Below are positions 8,992 to 18,144 of a stretch of 64,000 bases of DNA, piece by piece. Where the stretch lies: positions 62,001-126,000 of the forward strand of contig JAEXRL010000030.1 in assembly GCA_023440825.1 (NCBI GenBank). The letters run 5' to 3'. The notes under the pieces are model-generated. The model ran no database searches. It was not told the DNA's origin and saw only the letters and a program-made list of their open reading frames with translations. Origin of the DNA: Pseudomonadota bacterium (lineage in GTDB: Bacteria; Pseudomonadota; Gammaproteobacteria; Burkholderiales; Burkholderiaceae_B). Position 1 is the first letter of the stretch. Every line of letters starts with the position of its first letter. The translations under genes and the position numbers were made by a program.

Positions 8992-9845
8992 GAGGCTGTG
9001 CGTCGGCGCAGTCCGGCCCAGCAAATTGCCGCTATCATGATGGTACCGCCCAAGATCATTCTCGGAGTGGGATATTGGGCGAATAAGATAGCGGCAAATA
9101 CAATGGCATAAACAGGCTCTAGGGCTATCACAATCCCGGCACTGCGAGCGTTAAGTATGCTTAAGCTGGCGACCAGTAAGTAATGCGATAGTGCGGTACA
9201 AAAAATACCCAGTAACGCCATCCAGAACCAGTCTAATAAGCTTGCCTGCCCGAGCAGTGACCAGGCGAAGGGCCAGCACATCAGGGCTACAAATAAGTTC
9301 TCCCACCACGCCACTTGCAATGCGCCAAGTTGAGTGGCCGCTTGGCGGTTAATCAAGGTGAACATAGCAAAAGTAAAGCCTGACAAAATGGCCCAGGCCA
9401 GTCCTATTGTCGCTTGGTCAGCAAAATTAAATGAGGGCGTTACAAGCACTAAACCGAGCGTGACTAACAGTAAAATTAACCATTCAAAGCGGCTAATGCG
9501 ATCCTTGAGCAGCCACTCACCCAAGGTAATAAATGCAGGGAAACTGGCAAAACCAAGAGTAGCGATTGCGACGCCTCCAATTTTTACTGCGTAAAAAAAG
9601 GTAGCCCAGTGTATAGATAGCATCAGGGCAGCGAGCAGTAGTGGTGGATAGTCCCGCCCCGTTAAGCCTTGACGTAAACCTTGGTTTTGAATGCGCAAGC
9701 TTAGGCTCAAGGCCAGGACGGCAAAGGTAGCGCGACCCGCAGTAATCAGCACAGCACCAGCCTGTATCAGTTCGCCGAAAATTCCTGTTAGGCCGAATAA
9801 AACAGCAGTGATATGGATAGCGATAAAAGCTTGGCGTTGTGTCAT
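8988..9845 (-). CDS. EamA/DMT-superfamily transporter
   Basis: Inner-membrane drug/metabolite transporter family protein of 285 aa with about ten hydrophobic helices and two EamA repeats, the second starting around LAWAILSGFTFAMFTLINRQA. The N terminus AFIAIHITAVLFGLTGIFGELIQ and the ALEPVYAIVFAAILFAQYPT segment are typical. The substrate is unknown; members export amino acids or other metabolites. It is transcribed toward the tartrate/malate dehydrogenase gene (4-bp overlap of the stop regions) and divergently from the quinone oxidoreductase gene. Confidence 0.88.
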   Translation of the reverse strand: MTQRQAFIAIHITAVLFGLTGIFGELIQAGAVLITAGRATFAVLALSLSLRIQNQGLRQGLTGRDYPPLLLAALMLSIHWATFFYAVKIGGVAIATLGFASFPAFITLGEWLLKDRISRFEWLILLLVTLGLVLVTPSFNFADQATIGLAWAILSGFTFAMFTLINRQAATQLGALQVAWWENLFVALMCWPFAWSLLGQASLLDWFWMALLGIFCTALSHYLLVASLSILNARSAGIVIALEPVYAIVFAAILFAQYPTPRMILGGTIMIAAICWAGLRRRTAS

Positions 9846-9934
9846 GGAAAAGACGGTATCGTAATACCCAAAGCACAGTATCCTATAGGGGATCTGAGCG
9901 CTAGGGTGTGATTAATAGAGAAAAGGACAACACA

Positions 9935-10921
9935 ATGAGTCTAACAGTCAAAGCCATTCGAATCGAACAACATGGTGGGCCTGAAGTGCTGCAGTTTCAG
10001 CATATACAGTTGCCTGCTCCGCAAGCGCATGAAGTCACCATACGTCATAAGGCGATTGGCTTGAACTTTATTGATATTTATTTCCGTAACGGCTTGTATA
10101 GTGGCGCCTTGCCGCACGGGCTTGGTTTTGAGGCGGCTGGTGTGGTGCAGGCTGTTGGTGATGCAGTGACACACCTTAAAGTCGGAGATAGGGTGGCATA
10201 TGGACAGGCTCCCCTAGGGGCCTACTCTGAAGCGCATAACGTGCCAGCCGATCGCGTTGTGCCCTTGCCCGACGCCATCAGTTACGAGCAAGCGGCAGCC
10301 TTGATGCTGAAAGGGCTGACCTGTTGGTATCTGTTGCGTAAGGCGTATGAAGTGCAAGCAGGGGAAACCATTTTGTTTCATGCCGCTGCAGGGGGTGTAG
10401 GACTGTATGCCTGCCAATGGGCCAAGGCATTAGGGGCAAAGCTGATTGGTACGGTCTCCACCCCGGATAAAGCGCAACTGGCCAAGCAGCTAGGGGCTTG
10501 GGAAGTGATTGATTACAGTCAGGAAAACGTAGCGCAACGGGTGGCTGAGCTGACGCAGGGCAAGAAAGTGCCTGTGGTGTATGACGGAGTGGGTAAGGCG
10601 ACCTGGGAGCAATCCTTGGACTGCCTGCAGCCGCGAGGCTTGATGGTGAGCTTTGGTAATGCGTCTGGCGCCGTTACAGGGGTTAATTTGGGCACTTTGG
10701 CACAGAAAGGCTCGTTGTACGTAACACGTCCTACCTTAGGGGCTTACGTACCCACCTTGGAAACGATGCTAGAGGCCAGTAAAGAGCTTTTTGATCTGGT
10801 GTTAGGTGGGCAGATCCAGGTTCAAATAGGGCAGACTTTTCATTGGACGGAAGTGGCCCAGGCTCAAACAGAGCTGGCCGCCCGGCGCACGACGGGTTCT
10901 ACTGTCCTGACGCTGGACTAA
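9935..10921 (+). CDS. qorA: NADPH:quinone oxidoreductase, zinc-free MDR family
   Basis: A 328-aa medium-chain reductase of the zeta-crystallin/quinone reductase type. The substrate-domain GLNFIDIYFRNGLY, LGFEAAGVV and the Rossmann motif FHAAAGGVGLYACQWAKALGA are clear, and the zinc-binding cysteines of alcohol dehydrogenases are absent. The start at 9935 is selected because AAAAGGA precedes it and family members begin a few residues before the KAIRIEQHGGPEVL strand; an in-frame upstream start at 9908 lacks a good ribosome site. It is a single gene, followed by a long palindrome before convergent fbp. Confidence 0.9.
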   Translation: MSLTVKAIRIEQHGGPEVLQFQHIQLPAPQAHEVTIRHKAIGLNFIDIYFRNGLYSGALPHGLGFEAAGVVQAVGDAVTHLKVGDRVAYGQAPLGAYSEAHNVPADRVVPLPDAISYEQAAALMLKGLTCWYLLRKAYEVQAGETILFHAAAGGVGLYACQWAKALGAKLIGTVSTPDKAQLAKQLGAWEVIDYSQENVAQRVAELTQGKKVPVVYDGVGKATWEQSLDCLQPRGLMVSFGNASGAVTGVNLGTLAQKGSLYVTRPTLGAYVPTLETMLEASKELFDLVLGGQIQVQIGQTFHWTEVAQAQTELAARRTTGSTVLTLD

Positions 10922-10955
10922 GCCTTCACGCTAATTATCTTTTTTGCCTAAAAGT

Positions 10956-10985
10956 ACACTCAGCGGGCCATGGCCCGCTGAGTGT
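10956..10985. terminator. 30-bp perfect palindrome between convergent genes
   Basis: Two 15-base arms (ACACTCAGCGGGCCA and its exact complement) abut with no spacer, in the 70-bp gap between the convergent quinone reductase and fbp genes. As RNA it would fold as a GC-rich stem of about 13 bp with a tetraloop on either strand. T-runs are weak (GTTTGCG rightward, ACTTTTAGG leftward), so bidirectional termination is likely but not certain. Confidence 0.6.
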
Positions 10986-10991
10986 TTGCGC

Positions 10992-11996
10992 TTAGCTGCG
11001 GTGATACTGTTGTATCCGCTCGACCTCATTTTTAGAGCCCAGAATGACACCAGTACGCTGATGTAGTGCGTGGGGCTGCAAATCTAAAATGCGTTGTTCG
11101 CCGTCTATCGCCAAGCCGCCTGCCTGTTCTACCAGCATGCTCATGGGGTTAGCTTCATACATCAGACGCAACTTGCCTTCACGTACCGAGGCGCGCTGAT
11201 CACGTGGATACATGAAGACGCCACCGCGCGTCAGAATGCGATGCACGTCGGCAACCATGGAAGCAATCCAGCGCATATTGTAGTTTTTCGCCAAAGGGCC
11301 TTCTACGCCTTGCAAACATTCATCAACGTAGCGCTTCACGGGGGCTTCCCAGTGGCGCATATTTGACATATTGATGGCAAATTCGGCGGTATCCTCAGGA
11401 ATTTGTAGACGCTCTGTGGTTAATACCCAAGAGCCCATCTCTTTGTCCAGGGTGAAGGCAGCAACGCCATCGCCTACCGTTAGCACGAGCATGGTTTGTG
11501 GGCCATAAACGGCATAGCCAGCCGCAACCTGTTTGATGCCGGCCTGCAGGAAATCTGCTTCCTCTATGTCACGGTGGCGAGCCTCTTCGGGTACTTGTAG
11601 CACAGAGAAGATTGTGCCAATCGAGACGTTGACATCGATATTGGAGGAGCCATCTAAAGGATCAAACAGCAAGAGGTTCTCGCCTTTGGGGTAGTCATCT
11701 GGGATACGGTGCAGTGTGTCCATTTCCTCTGAGGCCATGGCTGCTAGGTTGCCGCCCCATTCGTTAGCTTCCAGTAAAATTTCGTTCGATAGAACATCGA
11801 GTTTCTTTTGTACTTCCCCTTGTACGTTTTCACTATCCAAGCTGCCTAGGACGCCACCCAGAGCACCTTTGCTGACAGCATGGCCGATCGCCTTACAAGC
11901 ACGGGCCACGGTTTCCAGCAGCAAGCGTACATCTGCTGATACATTACCTTTTTTACGCTGTTGTTCAACGAGGTATTGGGTAAGATTTTTCTTCAA
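10992..11996 (-). CDS. fbp: Class I fructose-1,6-bisphosphatase
   Basis: Gluconeogenic enzyme hydrolysing fructose 1,6-bisphosphate, 334 aa. The metal-binding signature FDPLDGSSNID is at residues 111-121, with EEMD upstream around 90-93, and the sugar-phosphate part NYNMRWIASMVADVHRILTRGG followed by GGVFMYPRD. MSMLVEQAGG near the C terminus is also characteristic. It is followed 15 bp upstream-side by pepN on the same strand, so the two may be cotranscribed (pepN then fbp). Confidence 0.97.
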   Translation of the reverse strand: MKKNLTQYLVEQQRKKGNVSADVRLLLETVARACKAIGHAVSKGALGGVLGSLDSENVQGEVQKKLDVLSNEILLEANEWGGNLAAMASEEMDTLHRIPDDYPKGENLLLFDPLDGSSNIDVNVSIGTIFSVLQVPEEARHRDIEEADFLQAGIKQVAAGYAVYGPQTMLVLTVGDGVAAFTLDKEMGSWVLTTERLQIPEDTAEFAINMSNMRHWEAPVKRYVDECLQGVEGPLAKNYNMRWIASMVADVHRILTRGGVFMYPRDQRASVREGKLRLMYEANPMSMLVEQAGGLAIDGEQRILDLQPHALHQRTGVILGSKNEVERIQQYHRS

Positions 11997-12011
11997 GTAA
12001 GACTCCGGGTA

Positions 12012-14699
12012 TTAAAGAGTTAATGCTTTCTGTATGATTTCGCGCACATTCGGTGAAAGCTGCTCCTGTGCGGCGATGTGTTCGAGTGCGGCTTTTAGCG
12101 GGCGTTGCAGCTCAGGCTCGTAACGGGCCCAGTTGTCAAAGACTCGGGCCAAGCGTGCCGAGATTTCAGGGTTGAGCTGATCCAGGGCTAGTACTTGCTC
12201 TGCCCAGAAAGTGTAGCCCGCTTGGCTATGTACAGCACGTAAATTATTGATGCAGAACTGAAACAACAGGCTGCGAGCTCGATTAGGATTGCGTAAGGAA
12301 AAAGCCGGATGCAGCATGAGGCTTTGTACCGTCGTTACAGTCGTATCGGGGGCGCTGGCTTGCAGGCTGAACCAGCGATCTATGACTAGAGGTTGATGTT
12401 GCCATTGTGTATAGAACTGTTCCAGTGCGAGTTGCTTGCGCTCAGAATCTGCGTAATGTACGAGTATCTGTAAGCCCGCTAGTCTGTCCGTCATATTGCG
12501 TGCCTCTTGAAATTGACGCTGAGCCAGTGAGAGGCCAGCGCTAATACCAGCAGCGGACAAATAGCTAAGAGCCAGGTTTTTCAAAGCTCGCTTACCTGCG
12601 CTAAGTGCATCCGGACTGTAGGGCAGGTGAGGCTCGTGGTGGAACTGGTACAGCTCTTGCCAATACGGAGCGAGCCCTAGGCCTAGCTCTCGCATCAGTG
12701 CAAGACGACGCGTTACAACGTGCTGAGGGCGCATCGTGCGCATTTGTTCCAGCAAAACCCGCTCACTGGGCAGACTTAATATACGAGCAAGATATGCTGG
12801 GCTAAGTGCTGTATCTTGCAGCAGCGTTAGAAAGGTCTGCAGCACTAAAGGTTTGCTTTGCGCTGCGGCGTGATCCGAGGCGTTCAAAAGGTAACGAGAA
12901 AGTAGCAATTGCATGGCCTCCCAGCGAGCAAAAGGCTCGGGGTCATGGCGTACCAGCAAGGCTAATTCGGCATCACTTCTGTAGTACTCAATCTTGACCG
13001 GTGCCGAGAAACCACGCAGCAACGATAAGACAGGACGACTATCGACCTGTGTAAATTGCCAACGTTGACTTTGCTCTTGCAAGTTCAGGGTCAGGTCCGT
13101 GTAGGTGTGCCCCTCTAGTGTGAATGCAAGTACCTTTCCATCCAGGGTTAGCATACCCATGCTGACAGGAATATGTAATGGCAGTTTGGGCTTGTTGTGC
13201 TGTGTTTCTATGCCTACCGCTGGATTGCTTTGCTTCAGTGTAAGGGTAGCGGTTTTTTCTTGTTCGTCGTAGTCAAGCTGTACGCTGACTGTAGGTGTGC
13301 CCGCCTGCTCATACCAGCGACGAAACACGTCCAGTGTGTGCCCAGCTTTCTGTTCACGGTAGACTGAATCCAGCGCATCAATAAAATCGTCGCAACTAAC
13401 AGCCTGGCCGTCGTAGCGCGCAAAGTATTCACGTATCCCTGCCTGAAACCCTTCCTCGCCCAGCAAGGTATGCAACATACGTATTACTTCAGCCCCTTTT
13501 TCATAAATAGTGGCGGTGTAAAAGTTGCTAATTTCTTCGTAACTTTCGGGGCGTATAGGGTGAGCCATGGGTCCGGAGTCTTCCGGAAACTGGGTGCTGC
13601 GTAAAATACTGACATCATCAATGCGCTTGACCGCTCGGGCGCTTAAGGCCTCTGCGCCCGATAGTCCCTGTGCTTGCATATCGGCCGAGAACTCTTGTTC
13701 GCGAAATACCGTTAGCCCTTCTTTTAGTGATAATTGAAACCAGTCTTGGCACGTAACTCGGTTACCCGTCCAATTATGAAAATACTCGTGACCAATAACC
13801 GCTTCTACGGCTTGAAAGCTGGTGTCGGTGGTTGTGTCGGGATCTGCTAGCACATAGGCTGAGTTAAAGACATTTAAGCCTTTGTTTTCCATCGCACCCA
13901 TATTGAAGTCATGGGTGGCGACAATCATGTATCTGTCCAGGTCTAGTTCCAGGCCAAAGCGTTCCTCGTCCCAGCGTATTGAGTTGATCAGGCATTGCAT
14001 GGCCCATTCGGTGTGGGCGAAATCGCCTTTATCACTATAAATTTCTAATTGGGCGGGAGTACCGTTTGCTTTCAAAATTGTCTGGCTGCGCACATCAAAA
14101 TCACCGGCCACCAGAGCAAATAGATAAGAGGGCTTAGGAAATGGATCAAACCAGGTTGCTTGGTGTTCTGTCTCGCCTATATTTTCAGTGGCTACTAAAT
14201 TGCCATTTGATAATAAAATAGGATAGCGTGCTTTATCGGCTCTGAGGGTGACCGTATATTTGGCCATGACATCAGGCCTATCGGGGAAATAAGCAATGCG
14301 TCTAAAACCCTGTGCTTCACATTGGGTGAATAATTGCTGTCCCGAGACATATAAACCCATTAAAGCGGTGTTGTTGATAGGTTTGCAAATACTGACGATT
14401 TCAATAATGCTCGAGGGAGCAGTTGGGTGTAGAGTCAGGGTTAGGGCACTGAGTTCATAGTCGCTTTCACAAAGCGCTTTGCCATTAATGGAGACCTGTA
14501 CTAAGTCTAGCTCCTCCCCGTCTAGTACTAGCGCCTGTGGTGACGGGGTTCGGCTATTGGCCTGGAAACGTATGCGTACTTCGCAAGTGTCGGCGTGTAA
14601 GTCGAACTGTAGCGCTAGCTCTGGAATTTCGTAGGGATAGGGCTGGTAGTCGAGGCGGGAAACAGAGACGATGGATTCGGTGCGCATAGGGATATTCAT
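12012..14699 (-). CDS. pepN: Aminopeptidase N (M1 zinc metallopeptidase)
   Basis: Broad-specificity cytoplasmic aminopeptidase, 895 aa, close to the usual length of bacterial PepN. The substrate-recognising GAMEN is at residues 268-272, zinc-binding HEYFH at 304-308 and the third ligand Glu at about 327 in KEGLT. The C-terminal helical domain (DUF3458 type) fills the second half. A second ATG six residues in is possible as the start (MRTESIVSVSR). The gene lies 15 bp before fbp and is divergent from the DUF4136 lipoprotein gene. Confidence 0.97.
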   Translation of the reverse strand: MNIPMRTESIVSVSRLDYQPYPYEIPELALQFDLHADTCEVRIRFQANSRTPSPQALVLDGEELDLVQVSINGKALCESDYELSALTLTLHPTAPSSIIEIVSICKPINNTALMGLYVSGQQLFTQCEAQGFRRIAYFPDRPDVMAKYTVTLRADKARYPILLSNGNLVATENIGETEHQATWFDPFPKPSYLFALVAGDFDVRSQTILKANGTPAQLEIYSDKGDFAHTEWAMQCLINSIRWDEERFGLELDLDRYMIVATHDFNMGAMENKGLNVFNSAYVLADPDTTTDTSFQAVEAVIGHEYFHNWTGNRVTCQDWFQLSLKEGLTVFREQEFSADMQAQGLSGAEALSARAVKRIDDVSILRSTQFPEDSGPMAHPIRPESYEEISNFYTATIYEKGAEVIRMLHTLLGEEGFQAGIREYFARYDGQAVSCDDFIDALDSVYREQKAGHTLDVFRRWYEQAGTPTVSVQLDYDEQEKTATLTLKQSNPAVGIETQHNKPKLPLHIPVSMGMLTLDGKVLAFTLEGHTYTDLTLNLQEQSQRWQFTQVDSRPVLSLLRGFSAPVKIEYYRSDAELALLVRHDPEPFARWEAMQLLLSRYLLNASDHAAAQSKPLVLQTFLTLLQDTALSPAYLARILSLPSERVLLEQMRTMRPQHVVTRRLALMRELGLGLAPYWQELYQFHHEPHLPYSPDALSAGKRALKNLALSYLSAAGISAGLSLAQRQFQEARNMTDRLAGLQILVHYADSERKQLALEQFYTQWQHQPLVIDRWFSLQASAPDTTVTTVQSLMLHPAFSLRNPNRARSLLFQFCINNLRAVHSQAGYTFWAEQVLALDQLNPEISARLARVFDNWARYEPELQRPLKAALEHIAAQEQLSPNVREIIQKALTL

Positions 14700-14833
14700 G
14701 ACTGTAAGACGAAACAGGCTTATTGTAATAGCTAGTCGTAGAACTACCTAAAATGGAATGTGGGTCGCCTTGTTTGTTTAGTCTTACGCTAAGTGTGATG
14801 TCAAGCTCATCAGAGCGATATAGGAACGTACAA

Positions 14834-15487
14834 ATGAAAACACGTAATATGCCTAGAAATCCTCTCTATATACCCTTGGCTCGAGCGGGTATTATGGCGA
14901 GCGTAGCGCTGTTAACTGCGTGTGCGGCCCCTAGCTGGTCGGCTAAATTAACGCGTTTTCAGCAATGGCCTGCGAATGCGGTGGGCGCTACGTACGCACT
15001 TGAACAGGCCACGCACGATGTGGGTAATCTTGAATACCAGGCCTTTGCCGATATGCTGCGTGCAGCGATCAGCTCAACAGGTTTAGTGCAAGCCCAAGAT
15101 CAGCAGGCGGCACGTTTTGTGGTGAACTTTGAGTATGGCAGCACCCAAGAGCAACGCTGGGTGCAGCGTTATCGCGATTCGGTTTATGAACCGTGGGGTT
15201 GGGGTGCTGGTTATTACGGCATTAATGATGGTTGGGCTGGTGGCTTATTTTATTCTCCACCGCCTGTGGTGAATGTGCCTGTACAGGCATATAAAAATAA
15301 TTTAACCGTAATAATCAAAGATAAGTCACAGGGTGATAATGAGGTTTACCGGGCACAAGCAGTCAGTTATAGCAGTAGCGATAATTTGACAGCCCAAATG
15401 CCTTATTTGACGCGCGCCGTCTTTGATCGCTTTCCGGGAAATAACGGGCAAGTCATTGATATCACCTATGAAAAAAGCCGCCATTGA
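14834..15487 (+). CDS. DUF4136-type lipoprotein
   Basis: A probable outer-membrane or periplasmic lipoprotein of about 217 aa. After a basic N terminus (MKTRNMPRNPLY) there is a hydrophobic stretch ending in the lipobox LLTAC, and the mature part shows the DUF4136 pattern: a strand-rich body, VVNFEYGS, a Gly/Trp/Tyr-rich loop around YEPWGWGAGYYGINDGWAGG, and a terminal AVFDRFPGNNGQ. No function is known for the family. The start at 14834 is chosen because AGGA lies 9 bases upstream and the signal peptide begins there; the frame stays open further upstream without a second plausible site. Confidence 0.8.
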   Translation: MKTRNMPRNPLYIPLARAGIMASVALLTACAAPSWSAKLTRFQQWPANAVGATYALEQATHDVGNLEYQAFADMLRAAISSTGLVQAQDQQAARFVVNFEYGSTQEQRWVQRYRDSVYEPWGWGAGYYGINDGWAGGLFYSPPPVVNVPVQAYKNNLTVIIKDKSQGDNEVYRAQAVSYSSSDNLTAQMPYLTRAVFDRFPGNNGQVIDITYEKSRH

Positions 15488-15505
15488 ATCGGCGGCCTTT
15501 TTTGC
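15477..15505. terminator. Intrinsic terminator shared by convergent genes
   Basis: GCCGCC and GGCGGC arms around ATTGAATC followed by TTTTTT; A-rich sequence on the other side means it could work in both directions. It overlaps the last codons of the DUF4136 gene and lies 16 bp past the H-NS-like gene end. Confidence 0.85.
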
Positions 15506-15519
15506 TTGCTAAGCGCGGC

Positions 15520-15858
15520 TTATTTAATTAAAAAAGAGTCGCGTTTTTTTCCGGCTGCGTCAGCATCGAGGATCCAGCGTGGTGGGCGACCACGACCAGT
15601 CCAGGTGTCGCCAGTGGCTGGATTGCGATACTTCGGGGGTAATACAGTTTTAGGCTGCGAATCGCTTTTAGTAGCACGTCGCTTGCTGCTATCTAATGCG
15701 TGGGCGATCTCTTCGATCGTAATCTCGTTATCCTGCATGGAACGTACTATAGACGCGATGATAGGACGGCGCTGTTTGACTTTCAGTGTTTTCATCTGAC
15801 GCTGCAAACGCAAGATTTCTTTCTCGATTTTCTGTTTTGCGACAGAGTATGTTTCCAT
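15520..15858 (-). CDS. H-NS-family nucleoid-associated DNA-binding protein
   Basis: A 112-aa H-NS histone family protein of the betaproteobacterial type (similar to Bordetella BpH3). The N terminus is a coiled-coil oligomerisation helix (residues 5-30, KQKIEKEILRLQRQMKTLK), the middle a basic linker, and the C terminus the DNA-binding motif TWTGRGRPPRWI at 85-96, whose GRGRPP core resembles an AT-hook. Such proteins bind AT-rich DNA and silence acquired genes. Its own upstream region is very AT-rich over 670 bp, which would suit autoregulation (inference). Confidence 0.93.
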   Translation of the reverse strand: METYSVAKQKIEKEILRLQRQMKTLKVKQRRPIIASIVRSMQDNEITIEEIAHALDSSKRRATKSDSQPKTVLPPKYRNPATGDTWTGRGRPPRWILDADAAGKKRDSFLIK

Positions 15859-16534
15859 GATTAGACTTTCCTGTTTGGTTTGTGATTTTATTCGAAGATT
15901 GTAATAAACTTTATTGCAATAAGCTTTGTATAGATATTTTACTTCTCTTTTTTAAAAATATTAAGTGCCCAAGCATAATATTTTGTTTCTATTACAAACA
16001 ATGCTGTGAGGCATCGCTTGCTGGGCACTTTTAGTGTCGTATTAATACCTAGTGGCGTTAATGTGAAGCTTACTGGCAGTGCCTTTACTTGTGGCGTGCA
16101 GGCAACTTAAACGTCATAATAAAATAAATGCTTAGTTCATTTTTCACTTAAATGTATGCATCTTCTCTTATATGAAAAACAATTTCTTCCTGTATTATCT
16201 CGATTAAGTATCCGTCGAGCGAAGAAGTCAGCTTGCTAATGGGCTAGCTAAGCAAATAATTCATAGTTTGGTATAACGACAGTGCATACATTCATCCTAT
16301 TCACGCCATAGTAGTGGCTATAGTACTGTAAAGTTTAGACTTAAACTGTATATTACTGTTTTGTAACCATGTCGTGCGTGTATTGCCTCTTTACTCAGTC
16401 ATGGAATTAGCTGCTTGCGCCTCAATTTTCTGCTTTAATGCCTGAAGTGACTTTATTTTTTTGACTTACTTAAGATGCTTGGGGGTTCTGCCCATGTTCT
16501 CACGGTACAGTTTGTTGTTGTATAGGAAAAATAT
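15859..16534. other. 676-bp AT-rich intergenic region
   Basis: No convincing gene is seen between the H-NS-like gene (leftward) and tldD (rightward). It contains a 12-bp palindrome TTATTGCAATAA at 15911-15922 just upstream of the H-NS-like start, and a folded element at about 15963-16030 described separately. Dense A/T tracts make it a plausible site for H-NS-type binding. The remaining 16,035-16,534 shows many stop codons in all frames; the tldD promoter must lie here but I cannot place it. Confidence 0.5.
15963..16034 (+). other. Possible structured RNA or terminator-like fold
   Basis: AAGTGCCCA (15963-15971) is matched by its exact complement TGGGCACTT (16022-16030), followed by a short T-run. 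Inside, AGCAT/ATGCT and TTTGT/ACAAA arms nest, leaving a second unpaired GTGAGGCATCGCTTGC side. The multi-stem layout with a 3' U tract is compatible with a small RNA ending in a terminator, but no promoter is clear and there is no known family match I can name. Confidence 0.3.
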
Positions 16535-17995
16535 ATGAATGTGCTTGACCCCGCTATCGATGCTTTGGCAACGGCTCGTGGTTTACTTCTGGAGCCTTGG
16601 GGGCTGGACGAATCGCACCTGGGGCAGGCCCTGGATGAAATTTTTGTTCATCGAGCGGATTATGCTGATCTTTATTTTCAGTACACGCGTTCTGAGGGCT
16701 GGAGTCTTGATGAGGGCATTGTTAAAACAGGTAGTTTTTCTATCGAGCAGGGCGTAGGGGTTAGGGCCTTAAGCGGAGAAAAAACCGCCTTCGCTTACTC
16801 CGATAGTTTGAGCCTGGATGCCTTGTTATCGTCGGCGCGAGTAGTGCGCTCTATCGCAGCACAGGGGGCACAGGGGACTCAAAAAATACTCACTCCCTAT
16901 GGCTTGCAGCGTCCCTCACTGTATCAGGGTACTGACCCTATCAGTAGTTTGGATGCGAGCGCTAAAGTTGCGCTGTTGACCCGTCTGGATACAATGGCTA
17001 GAGCAGCGGATACGCGTGTTATTCAGGTCATGGCCAGCTTGGGGGCAGAGTACGATGTTGTACTGATTGCAGGGAGCGATGGTCGCTTGGTGGCCGATGT
17101 GCGTCCTTTGGTGCAGTTGTCCTTATCCATCATCATGGAAAAAGATGGACGTCGAGAGCGTGGTTCGGCCTCCGGTGGGGGGCGTGTTAACTTATCGTAC
17201 TTTGACGATGAGCTGCTTCACACCTATGTACAAAAGGCCATTCGTTCGGCTTCGATTAATCTTGAGGCTAGACCCGCGCCTGCAGGTGAAATGACAGCGG
17301 TGCTTGGGCCTGGTTGGCCAGGCGTGATGCTGCACGAGGCGGTAGGGCATGGTCTAGAGGGTGATTTTAATCGTCGTGGTAGCAGTGTTTTTAGCGGCCG
17401 AATCGGCGAACGCGTTGCGGCCAAAGGGGTAACAGTGATTGACGATGGCACCTTGGCTGAGCGTCGTGGTTCACTGAATGTGGATGATGAGGGAACCGCT
17501 ACCGAGCAAACCGTGCTGATTGAGGACGGTATTTTGCGTGCCTATTTGCAAGATACCCATAATGCGCGCTTAATGAACACCCGTTCTACCGGCAATGGTA
17601 GACGTGAGTCGTATGCGTGTTTGCCCATGCCACGTATGACGAATACGTTTATGTTGGGAGGTGATACCGATCCTCAGGAAATTATTGCTTCGGTAAAGAA
17701 AGGCTTATACGCCGTGGATTTTGGTGGCGGACAAGTGGATATCACCAGCGGGAAGTTTGTGTTTTCAGCATCCGAAGCGTGGATGATAGAAAATGGTAAG
17801 CTCATGTATCCGGTGAAAGGAGCCAGCTTGGTGGGTAACGGTCCCGAGGCCATGCAGCGCGTCACCATGATTGGTAACGATATGCGTTTGGATTCAGGGG
17901 TGGGTACCTGCGGCAAAGAAGGACAAAGCGTGCCGGTAGGGGTAGGTATACCTACGGTACGGATGGAAGGGCTGGTAGTGGGTGGTACCGCCTGA
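16535..17995 (+). CDS. tldD: TldD metalloprotease
   Basis: Subunit of the TldD/TldE protease, which degrades unfolded peptides and takes part in microcin or peptide maturation and CcdA turnover in other bacteria. 486 aa, normal length. The zinc motif HEAVGH is at residues 267-272 (HExxxH), preceded by GPGWPGVMLHEAVGHGLEGD-type sequence and followed by the Cys/His-rich third ligand region with RESYACLPMPRMTNT and GVGTCGKEGQSVPVG. The partner tldE is not in the window. Termination is at 18016-18044. Ribosome site AGG at about 16523. Confidence 0.96.
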   Translation: MNVLDPAIDALATARGLLLEPWGLDESHLGQALDEIFVHRADYADLYFQYTRSEGWSLDEGIVKTGSFSIEQGVGVRALSGEKTAFAYSDSLSLDALLSSARVVRSIAAQGAQGTQKILTPYGLQRPSLYQGTDPISSLDASAKVALLTRLDTMARAADTRVIQVMASLGAEYDVVLIAGSDGRLVADVRPLVQLSLSIIMEKDGRRERGSASGGGRVNLSYFDDELLHTYVQKAIRSASINLEARPAPAGEMTAVLGPGWPGVMLHEAVGHGLEGDFNRRGSSVFSGRIGERVAAKGVTVIDDGTLAERRGSLNVDDEGTATEQTVLIEDGILRAYLQDTHNARLMNTRSTGNGRRESYACLPMPRMTNTFMLGGDTDPQEIIASVKKGLYAVDFGGGQVDITSGKFVFSASEAWMIENGKLMYPVKGASLVGNGPEAMQRVTMIGNDMRLDSGVGTCGKEGQSVPVGVGIPTVRMEGLVVGGTA

Positions 17996-18015
17996 TAGCA
18001 GTTTTTGGTATCGCT

Positions 18016-18044
18016 AAAAGCCCTGCACGATGCAGGGCTTTTTT
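18016..18044 (+). terminator. Intrinsic terminator after tldD
   Basis: AAAAGCCCTGCA - CGA - TGCAGGGCTTTTTT: 9-11 bp stem with T6 run, 20 bp after the tldD stop. It separates tldD from the ectR promoter region. Confidence 0.9.
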
Positions 18045-18093
18045 GTGGGTTTTATTACTGATTAGGGTTTGACTAAAGTCATTTGCAGGCATA

Positions 18094-18111
18094 TCATTTG
18101 AGTTGCAATGA
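18094..18111. promoter_or_regulatory. Candidate EctR operator at the ect promoter
   Basis: TCATTTGAGTTGCAATGA, a partial palindrome (TCATT/AATGA around a 8-base centre), 33 bp before the ectR ATG. The same 18-mer with a single substitution lies upstream of ehuB at 25266-25283. The TTGAGT inside could serve as a -35 element, so a bound regulator would occlude the promoter. A second half-like copy, AAAGTCATTTG, is at 18075-18085. Binding by EctR is inference. Confidence 0.6.
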
Positions 18112-18144
18112 ATTTGGCTGAACTGTTTTGCTTGGCTAACTAAT

